Of a stretch of 55,215 nucleotides of DNA, positions 42,629-51,800 are shown piece after piece. Source of the stretch: an uncultured Blautia sp. (GTDB lineage Bacteria; Bacillota; Clostridia; Lachnospirales; Lachnospiraceae); the NCBI GenBank assembly GCA_900541345.1, contig UQJE01000006.1:1-55215 (forward strand). Reading direction: 5' to 3'. Under the pieces are notes generated by a model, which worked only from the letters and a program-made list of their open reading frames with translations, was not told where the DNA came from and made no database searches. The position numbers and the translations under genes are program-made. The stretch's first letter is position 1. Every line of letters starts with the position of its first letter.

Positions 42629-43357
42629 TCAAAATGAGCATTTCTCCCCATCCCTCTTTGTTCTCATTTTTCCTCTTTTATAATTTCCAGTCACAATAAT
42701 AACTATGCTGACTAATAAAAGCGCCACCGGTTTCCAAATATCTGTATCATCTCCTGTTTTTACATGGTCAGGTCTTATCTCCTGCACTTCTGGTGTTGGC
42801 GAAACTGGTTTTGGTGTTTCACTATTATTTCCAACCCATTCACTTTTCGGTTCTACTGTTACATCATAACGCCCGTCTTCTGACGGAACAAAAACTAAAA
42901 ACGGAGCGGAATGATATTTATATCCCTCCAGCGTTATATCGGAAACAGCAAAGCATAAATAAACTCCCTCCTCCAAATCGCTAAAAACTGCCTTTCCATT
43001 GCTCTCTGTTACTTTTGTTATTCCTTTTATTTTTTCTTTTATGGCAAAAGAATATAACTGTTCTGCCGCTCTTCTCTGACCTGAGGAACTGGTATCTCCA
43101 ACATATATATTCGCTTTTTCAAACTCCCCCTGCAATATCCATCTGTTTCCAACTTTTTCTCCCGTCCTGTATAGAACGAACTCAGCCCCTTTTAAAGGAA
43201 TTTTATCTTCCTCCGATGTTGCGCCATGATAATATACTGTAAGGGTTGCCGCTTTTTCCCTTGCACGCACAACCTGCGGCATTATAAAAAAAGTCATAAT
43301 ACAAATGCCCAGGATGACAAAACTAATATTTTTTATTTTTCCTTTTTTTCTTTTCAT
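42629..43357 (-). CDS. Minor pilin / pilus base subunit candidate with VKTGD sorting signal
   Basis: Surface protein of 242 residues. An N-terminal signal helix (FVILGICIMTFFIMPQVVRA) is followed by one CnaB/SpaA-like domain (LPLKGAEFVLYR-type opening, GKAVFSDLEEGVYLCFAVS) that may form an internal isopeptide bond. A Pro/Thr-rich stalk leads to the cell-wall signal VKTGD at residue 199, a membrane helix (PVALLLVSIVIIVTG) and a basic tail. VKTGD deviates from LPXTG in its first residues but keeps TG. Size and place at the operon's end suggest a minor or basal pilin. It starts 1 base after the sortase stop. Confidence 0.8.
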   Translation of the reverse strand: MKRKKGKIKNISFVILGICIMTFFIMPQVVRAREKAATLTVYYHGATSEEDKIPLKGAEFVLYRTGEKVGNRWILQGEFEKANIYVGDTSSSGQRRAAEQLYSFAIKEKIKGITKVTESNGKAVFSDLEEGVYLCFAVSDITLEGYKYHSAPFLVFVPSEDGRYDVTVEPKSEWVGNNSETPKPVSPTPEVQEIRPDHVKTGDDTDIWKPVALLLVSIVIIVTGNYKRGKMRTKRDGEKCSF

Positions 43358-43358
43358 T

Positions 43359-44231
43359 CTATTTATCTCCCGTCTTTCTTTTTCTTCCCTTTTTCCAAAT
43401 TAGATAAATAATAAAAAAAAGGATTAAAACCATAATTGCCAGTATCAATACTTTTACCTGGAACGGTAATTCCGGCGTTATTTTTTCATCTGCCGCCTGT
43501 TGGATTGCCTCTTCATATGGTATTCGCACTCCTCTTACCAGAAGCCTGTGCGTATTTACAGCATAAGGTGTACACGTTACCAAGGTAACATAGTCTTTGC
43601 CCGATACAACACTTAAATCTTTCGTGTCTTCCGGCAGCACCGTCAGAATGCAATCCACCTGGTACGCCAAAGTCTTTCCCAGGATTTTAATGTAGAAAAC
43701 ATCTCCTTCTTTCAGCTTATCCAAATCTGTAAACAAAAGCTTAGAAGGAAGTCCCCTGTGTCCTGTCAAAACAGAATGGGTACTTTCTCCGCCTACAGGC
43801 AAAGACGTTCCCTCAAAATGCCCCACGCCCGACTGCAGTACTGTTTCCTCTGTGCCATGATAAATCGGCAATTCCACATCAATCTGAGGGATTCTGATAT
43901 ATCCCATCATTCCCGCCTCATTTGTATTGAGCAGGCTTTGATACCTTGCATCTACTTCTTTCTTAATGGGCGAAAACGGGTCCAGAAGCTCAATATTTCT
44001 CAGAAGCTCCTGATTATACTGCCTTGCTGCTTCCAACATTGCGTTTCTTTCCTTTTCGCTTAACATTACCGCCTCTTCATCGTAAGAGGAAATTACCCTT
44101 GCGCCGTTTTTTTCATATAGATAATTGCTCACTGTAGGATATAACAGTACGGAGAGTGCAATAATCAATCCAATAATACGAAAAATATCTCCAATATAAA
44201 ATTTTTTCTTCTGTGTGTTTTTTTTTCGCAT
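43359..44231 (-). CDS. Class C (pilin-polymerising) sortase
   Basis: Transpeptidase of 290 residues that links pilin subunits by isopeptide bonds outside the membrane. An N-terminal membrane helix (IIGLIIALSVLLYPTVSNYL) and a C-terminal helix (VLILAIMVLILFFIIYLIW) bracket the domain. The lid motif Asp84-Pro-Phe (LLDPFSP) typical of class C is present. Catalytic residues are His158 (VLTGHRGLP), Cys220 (TLVTCTPYAVNTHR) and the Arg of THRLLVRG. It lies between the major and minor pilins. A stable UUCG hairpin in the gap upstream probably moderates its expression relative to the pilin. Confidence 0.95.
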   Translation of the reverse strand: MRKKNTQKKKFYIGDIFRIIGLIIALSVLLYPTVSNYLYEKNGARVISSYDEEAVMLSEKERNAMLEAARQYNQELLRNIELLDPFSPIKKEVDARYQSLLNTNEAGMMGYIRIPQIDVELPIYHGTEETVLQSGVGHFEGTSLPVGGESTHSVLTGHRGLPSKLLFTDLDKLKEGDVFYIKILGKTLAYQVDCILTVLPEDTKDLSVVSGKDYVTLVTCTPYAVNTHRLLVRGVRIPYEEAIQQAADEKITPELPFQVKVLILAIMVLILFFIIYLIWKKGRKRKTGDK

Positions 44232-44266
44232 CTTTATTTCATTCTCCCTGCTGTTATATAGAAAGT

Positions 44267-44298
44267 ATGAGAAGGCTGCCCGAAGGCAGTCCCCTCAT
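44267..44298 (-). other. Intercistronic UUCG stem-loop between major pilin and sortase genes
   Basis: Minus-strand RNA: ATGAG-ggga-CTGCC-UUCG-GGCAG-ccuu-CTCAT, a two-part stem with a UUCG tetraloop and no T-run. It is likely a 3' stabiliser or a partial block that keeps pilin mRNA above sortase mRNA, not a full terminator. Confidence 0.65.
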
Positions 44299-44321
44299 CT
44301 TTAAATCTGAATCTTATGCCA

Positions 44322-45857
44322 TTAAGCACGTTTTCTTCTGCTGATTACAAAGCTTGCTGCGACAACAAGTATAAGCGCAACACCTACAACTGTAAACAGA
44401 ATTGTACCCATTCCACCTGTTCCCGGAAGAATTGTACCTGCGCTGTTTTCGATGTCGATGATTTTATCAGTTTCTGCCTCTCCATCACCTTTGCTGATTG
44501 TCCAGTTATTCACATCTGTATCGATAGATTTTGTAATTGTGATTTTAATTGGTGCAGTTATGCCGCTGTATCCTTCCGGCGCTTTTGTCTCCACAAGCCA
44601 GTAGTTTCCTGCTGCAAGACCGTTTAATTTCAGGTTCATGCCTTCGCCCACTGTTTTTCCGTCACCAATAGATACCATATCATACTGCTTATTATCACCA
44701 ATCTGCACCGGGTCTACTGTGTAACTACCATTAGAACCTGTAACTGCAATTGGGTTTGTATTATCTTTCGCATCCTGCTCTGTTTTATAAAGACGGAAGG
44801 TTGCACCAGCAAGATAGCTGTCCTTCTGTCCTCTGATTGACTTATGAATCTGTAACGGATAAGTCGGTGTCTTTGCCTCAGAAGGTTTTGTTGTTATTGT
44901 ATTCTGTGGGTCGTTACCATATTCTAATTTCGCTTCGTTCTTCTCTGTTACATCTGCTTTTGCATTTACTTTTGCATAATATGTTACTGTAAATTCCTTT
45001 CCTTTACTTGTCTGATTTTCTCTAATCCACTTGGACAAATCTAAAGTCATTATGCGGTTACCATCTCCGCTTAATGCAGCAGTTGGCGTGCTGGCAGCAC
45101 CGTCTTTAATCTGCACCGATACAACATAGTCTGTGCCTACCTGTGCTTCACCCTGTGCATTCTTTACAAAATCAAGACCTTTTGACAATTTATCGTGGAT
45201 TATGTATGTATACTGCTCATACCCTGTTGTATCCGGAATTGTTCCTTTAATTGTATAAGTTACAACCTGTCCGATTTCAACAGTTCCCTGACCATTTGGT
45301 GTTGCTGCTGTCTTCTCAATACTTGGAGCCTCACCTTTTAAATTAACTTCTACAGAAGCTTTATCTACAGATACAAGAGATGACTGAATTTCTTTTGTTC
45401 CTGTCTGATATACAAGATAGTAACCGTACTCTAAACCTGTAAACTGATATGAATCAACCTTGCCTAACTTTCCAGAAGTTGCAGTTTCCTTAGTACTTGC
45501 TTCCAATGCCGCTGCTGTAAAGTCATCTGCAAATTTCTGAATCGCAGTAGGGTTTTCCTTATATTCCGCAAGTTTATTATATAACTCTTCACTAGTAGAA
45601 GTTTCTGATACGCCTAATGCCTTTGCAATCATTGTTTTATATGTTTCATTTACTGCATAATTGTAACTTGTTGCTTTGCTTACAGTTAAACCAAACAGTT
45701 TATAAATTTTGATTGTCTGTCCTTCTAATGTGTTGTTCGCATTGACTTTAACAGTCAGGTTTCCCGTTTGCGGAGCCGCTGCAAAGGCCGTTGTTGCCAT
45801 TGCAAGTGTCATGATGGCTGTCAGTAAAACTGCCAGCACGCGTTTCAATTTTTTCAT
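44322..45857 (-). CDS. LPXTG-anchored major pilin (SpaH/EbpB-like)
   Basis: Pilus backbone subunit of 511 residues. The signal peptide ends near TTAFAAAP. The body is made of CnaB-type beta domains: N-terminal LTVKVNANNTLEGQTIKIYKLF, a middle domain after GQVVTYTIKGTIPDTTGY, and a C-terminal domain with LQIHKSIRGQKDSYLAGATF and the E-box-like YWLVETKAPEGY. Lysine in TYPLQIHK is a candidate polymerising residue, although the usual pilin YPK motif is not exact. The sorting signal LPGTGG starts at residue 477, followed by a membrane helix and RRKRA. AAAAAGGAGAG precedes the ATG. It is 27 bases after the giant adhesin gene and 90 bases before the sortase gene. Confidence 0.94.
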   Translation of the reverse strand: MKKLKRVLAVLLTAIMTLAMATTAFAAAPQTGNLTVKVNANNTLEGQTIKIYKLFGLTVSKATSYNYAVNETYKTMIAKALGVSETSTSEELYNKLAEYKENPTAIQKFADDFTAAALEASTKETATSGKLGKVDSYQFTGLEYGYYLVYQTGTKEIQSSLVSVDKASVEVNLKGEAPSIEKTAATPNGQGTVEIGQVVTYTIKGTIPDTTGYEQYTYIIHDKLSKGLDFVKNAQGEAQVGTDYVVSVQIKDGAASTPTAALSGDGNRIMTLDLSKWIRENQTSKGKEFTVTYYAKVNAKADVTEKNEAKLEYGNDPQNTITTKPSEAKTPTYPLQIHKSIRGQKDSYLAGATFRLYKTEQDAKDNTNPIAVTGSNGSYTVDPVQIGDNKQYDMVSIGDGKTVGEGMNLKLNGLAAGNYWLVETKAPEGYSGITAPIKITITKSIDTDVNNWTISKGDGEAETDKIIDIENSAGTILPGTGGMGTILFTVVGVALILVVAASFVISRRKRA

Positions 45858-45884
45858 TTGCTTTCTCTCCTTTTTGAAAATTGT

Positions 45885-48800
45885 TTATTTATAGCTACTC
45901 TGGCTTCTTTTGCTTTTTCTCTTTCTGTATTCCATAGCCGCCACAAAGCAAAGAAGCAGAACACCTACCGTATAGATTCCTGTTGTTCCCCGTCCTCCTG
46001 TTTCAGGAAGAACACTGTTAAACCGGTCTTTTGTATTTGTCACTGTAATACTATATTGATATTCTCCCTTATAACTCACAGTTGTTGTATAACCGTCAAC
46101 CTTTGTTTCACTGATACGATATGTATAGTAATATTTCTTTCCATCCTTACCCACATGGTATGCCGTAAACTTCGGTCCGGAAAGAACCTTTTCCCATATA
46201 TCCGAGGTTTGTGCATCCTCTTTCTTCAAAATCACTTCTTCATTGAAGGTTTCATCTTCGATTGTCTTTCCATCTGCTTCATAGCTTCTTTTAACATGAA
46301 AAACAACCGACTCCGGACGATCTTTCTCCTCGTCTCCTTTCCATACCTTCTTAATACGAAGTTCAATCAAATCCTTACATGGATCCTGAACATCCGGTGT
46401 TTCCTCACTGCCGTCCGGTTCTGTCGGATTTGTTGCTGTATTTGCCATCAGAACTGCCATTGCACCATTTTCCTGATATACCTCCGCCATTACAGACTGC
46501 TCAGCCTTTTGTATAAAGTGCTTCAATAAGGCATTCTTCAGGTTCGAAAACTTCTCAACTTTATCTTTCGTCATATGCTTAATCGTATATATATTTTTCC
46601 ACGCATCTGTTGTCTCGTGTTTCTCCTGAAGAGGTTTTCCAGAACTATCCGTCAGATCTTCGTACGTCTCGTCCCCATCTCTGTAAATTCTATAATAATT
46701 CTGGTCTCCTTCGATTCCTGCAAATGTATTAAAATCCCAGTTACTATCAAGATTTATCTTGCCGCTGAAGGGTCCTGTAAGCTTCTCTGCCCCACGAATA
46801 ACATCTGCCAAATACATATTGTTGCCCTTTAGCAATCCTTCATTGTTCCATCCGACAAATCCGCCTGCAATGCCATATTCACCTGTGCCGTTTACATTAT
46901 TTCCGGCACCGCCGCCATAGACATCATAGCCTTCTGCCACACCTGTTACCTTACAGGAATCAATCCTTGTCCTGTTTGCCTTAATGAGAGAAATATTCAG
47001 CTCGTTTTTTAATTTTGTCTCATCAATCGTACCTCCATCAGAACAGTTTATTTCTATTTTACTGTCTCCAATATAGATCGTCGCAAGACTCTTATCTTTT
47101 GCAAGTCCAATCTTAATTTTTAGTCCAAACAGATTCAAGGATACCAGTTCTCCGTCATATAGAGCATTGATTTCAATAATTCCCAGACTAATCTTGATTA
47201 CCTGCCCTTTTTGCAGTTTATCCAGCCAAAGAGCTTTCAAAATCTGATTCACACCTGTTGCCAAATATTTAACTAAATTGGAATTCAGATTAATGTCTGC
47301 AAGATACGCAAAATTTGTTTTTCCAGCAAAACCTCCGGCAATCTGACCACTTGTCACCTGCTTTAAGCCTGTTACTTCATTGCCAGACATTCTTCCCAGG
47401 TCAGCATATCCTGTAAAACCTCCGGCAATCTCTGACTTGTCTTGCTGATTCATCTTGTTATTACTGTGTACAGTAAATCCTTCTGCCACTCCGGAAACAC
47501 TGCAATTATCTACATGTGAGCCGAAAATATCCAGTACGCCTGCGCCTGCACTCAACAGATTTCCCAATGCACCTAAGTTATCTAAATCTACCGTACCGCT
47601 CTTTCCAAGATGGCCGATAAAGCCCCCGGTATAATTCATTCCATTGACCTTGCGAAGCTTTGTTGCTTCAGAATCCTTAACAGAACAATTAAGCAAAGCG
47701 CCGCCAAATCCGCCTGCTGCTCCTGAATAAACAGGATTGTTGACATATTCTGTCTTTTTGCTGTCTCTTGCCTGCACTTCCAGCCCTGCCTGATTTGCTC
47801 CTGACACATCCGAATCGTAAATATAAGTTCTGAAAGCGTCCAGTACACTTGTACCTCCAAGAGTTAAAAGCGCAGCCAATATACTTGTATTGCCCTCACC
47901 ACTTACCTGTAATACAGCAGATACGTCTGCCAGACCGAAAAATCCGCCCGCATACTCGCCGCCAGTCACGCTTCTGATATTCGATACATGAACGCCGCTC
48001 TCCGGATTTTTCATTTTTCCGATGACTGCACCGTTAATCTCTCCGGCAAAGCCGCCTGCTGCCTTTGCATAAGCTGTATTTCCTGTGCCGTCTGTGTAAG
48101 CGCCATTCACGATAATGCCCCATTCATCCCATGCTTTCACATCTGCTGCCTGTACAGTAGAAATAGTGGCATCCAATAACTTTAACAAGTCTCCCGGTAC
48201 TTTTATCAGATTTTGAAGCAATCCTCCAAGAAGACCGCCGCTGCTTGCTGTATCTAAAGCGGCCGCACTTGCCGGGTCAATCTGACCGGCAAAACCGCCC
48301 ACAGCCTTTGTACCTTCTACCTTTCTTAAATTTGCCACAAAACAACGCTTATTATTTGGATCAGGTACTGCATCTGTTGCGCTGAAAGTACTTGCCGCTG
48401 ACCAGTTACCCCAAATCTGACCTCCAAGCATATGCCCTACATAGCCCCCGGCATAACCAACCTTTTCTATTTTAAAGTCGGAATTTTTTACCGGAATTCC
48501 CGTTGCCTTTACTGTCATTCCTGACTGGAAGCCTGTAATATCGGAATTTCTTATCACCGGAACGAACGTCTGCGCAGCGCTGATGGAACCTGTAATATCC
48601 AGTCCCAACAAGGAAACCTTTCCAACCTCTGCAACGCCTCCTGTTGTCATCTCCCCTGCAAAGCCTCCGGCACTTGTATAGGCAATGATATTTTTTGCGT
48701 CCCAGGCATGGGCATTCGTGACAACACCTGCTTTCATGCGGCCTGCATAGCCTCCGGCAACACCTGCTTCCATAGCCTGTGTGCCAACCTGTGTTCTTCC

Positions 48801-51800
48801 TGCTTTGACGTTATAACCATATGCATATTTTTTAATTAATGCCTGAAGTTCACCTTCTGTACTGACAGATGTATTCGGGAACTGGTCTCCGTAAACGCCA
48901 TTGCTTCCCACTGCTTCTGCCCACTTATTCCATGTATTCACACTTACTTTTCTAAGGGGACCATAAACAGCTGTATTTGTTTCTGTAGGATAGACAGCCC
49001 CTAAAAGACTTAATACATTGCTTGTCTCCAATAGTCCGAACAAAAGCTTAAGATTTCCGGTTCCGGCTAAATCTGCCGTTTCCATTAATCCGGTAAAGCC
49101 TCCGGCAAATTCGCCTCCGTATACAGAACGAATACGAATGGCAGCACATTCCTTGCCGCCACCAGAAGCATTTCCTAAGATTCTTCCGCCATGATTATAA
49201 CCTACATAACCGCCGGCAAGTCCTCGCGCACACTGGGTATCTGTAAAACCATCTGCACGAACTGCGCCGCCGCAGGGAACGCTGCTTGTCTGACTGTCTT
49301 CCACAATCGGAATAAAAGATTGTACCAAATTTGCAAGACTGTCTCCTATATTTAAAAGTCCATCTAAAATGCTGGAGTTTTCTAATACAGAAGCAACATT
49401 TCCCGGTTCCATAATACCTGCATATCCTCCGGCTGCCTCACGTCCGATAACATAGGCAAATAAATTCGCATCGCTGTTTTTGATAATTGTACCGGACATC
49501 TCTCCAATAAAGCCTCCGGCTTTTCCTAAACTGCCGTTATTTGCGTCCGCACCATTCGCCAGTACAGAATAACCACCCACACAGCCGTTGACATCAGAGT
49601 TTTCTATGGTGGATGCAACTGCATCCAAAGCCTTCAGAAGATTACTCAACTGAATATTTCCAAGAAGCTTCAATCCGCCGCCCACTGCCGCTGCTGAATC
49701 AATATCTACACATCCTGCATAGCCTCCTGCATATTTTCCGCCCTTAACTGCATATTCTGAGCTGCCATTAAAATAGCTTTCACCATTTGAAGATTCCAGG
49801 CTGTCCCCAGGCGGCGTTACCTTCGTATGCTTTAAGGATGTTACATCAGAATCTTTTATCTGTACACCGCCGCCGTAGCCTAAGTAGCCCCCGGCATAAC
49901 TGTCCATGTCTGCCGCTTCTACAGTAAAGCCCTTTTCTGCCGATTTCACCCCTGCCGATTGGATAATAGGGATATAGACTTCTAATACATTCAGCAATTG
50001 CCCAATATCAAGATTCAAAATTCCGCCAAGCAGATTTAAACCATCGGAGGAAGCAGTCGCCCCTGCGTCAACTTTTCCCCCAAAACCTCCTGCATGAGAT
50101 TCGCCCTTTACCTTTTCCAGACCATAAACAACATAAGCTTCTCTGCTCGTACTGTTATCTACATTTCCGCTTTGCATTGCTCCGGCATAACCTCCGGCAA
50201 GCTTACCTTCTACCTGCGGATTTCCTTCGTTGCTAACAAAGGTTACGGTTGTATCTATATATTTCGGAAGAAGATACGGCACTAAATTCAATAGGGAATC
50301 GACTTCTAAAATACCCGGAAGCTTCAGCTTTCCATCTTCATCCTCCTGCGCAAGCCCTGCCAGTCCTCCAGTATGAGATCGACCCACAAAACCTCCTGCA
50401 TAGCTGCTTTTTATTTCATCATGTTTTGCAGTGACTGATTTTAAATTGCTGACATGAGAATGCTCAACAACCGAAGCTACCGATTCTCCAATAAAGCCGC
50501 CGGCTGTGAAATCTTCTCCGTCCGTCAATGCTGCCATTCCCTCAGAAAGGATTGTAAGTCCGCCGGATGCGCCGACAGTCTCGCAATTTTGTATCGTAAC
50601 CCGTACACCGTCTGCCAACGATAACACGTTATTAAGCTTTACAAGTCCAAGAACGTCCAAACCTCCGGCAGACGCAAGGCCTGACGCGCCGGTTCTTCCG
50701 GCAAAACCGCCTGCATAATTACCAGCCTGAATACTCTGAATACCGCTTACTGTTACCGCGTCGGCTTTTCCGCCGAGCATAAGACCACAGGCTCCGGCGG
50801 CATATTTTTCAGTCGCCGTTACTGTCCAGCCTGTACCCTCTGCTGAGACCTGCGATAATTCAAATGGTATGAACTGCCCGATTCCAAGGGTATTATTTAA
50901 CACGCCAATGGCGTCCGCCGTCACAACACTTCCGGCAATACCTCCGGCGTACTTTCCTGCCTTGACCTGCTGTAATCCGGTAACCTTTCCGCCAAAAACA
51001 GTTCCTTCTGCCGTAATCTTTACGCCGTCTCCCTGTCCGATTATGCCTCCCGCATAATCTCCGGCACTCTCAACCACAAGGCTGTTTCCCTGTACCGTAC
51101 ACCTGTACAGCTTTGACGGCATCACACCGGCCAAAGTTAAGAGCTGATTTTTCTTATCTTCACTGCCGGATGCCAGTACTTTTTCCAACAACTTGGAAAC
51201 AGAATCTACCAACGTCGGCCTTGTCTCATCATCGCCGCCAAGAATTGTACCAAATCCTATGGTTGCCCTTCCTGCAAAGCCTCCGGCATACTTTCCTGCC
51301 CTGACACTAGAAAGACCAGATACAGTTGAATCGCTGCTGATACTGTTTGCCATAGCGCCATTAAAACCGCCGGCATAAGATTCCGCCGCCTCAACAGAAA
51401 GCCCCTCACCGCTTACTCTGCAGTTTTTCTGTCCTGACTTTGCATCAAGCTCATACAGCGTAATGCCTGCGTCATTTAAAAGACCTTTTATAATGGCGTC
51501 GCGCTCTAAGCCCGCAAAACCTCCGGCGCCATTTTTTGCCTGTACCGATGTGAGTCCTGAAACAGAAGAATTGAAAATCTTCGTACCTGTCTGGATTCCC
51601 ACGAAACCGCCGTTGTAATCCTGGGTGGAATTGCCGATATTTCCATTTTGCAAGGTCACATTACAATTTGTAATAACCGGATTGTGATACCCTATAGGAA
51701 TCAATTGACCAAGCGGAACGTCATTTTCTAATAAAATGGTAATCAAATCACCCAATCCAACGCCCGGTACGATATTTAAAAGAGCAGACAATACTTTTAC

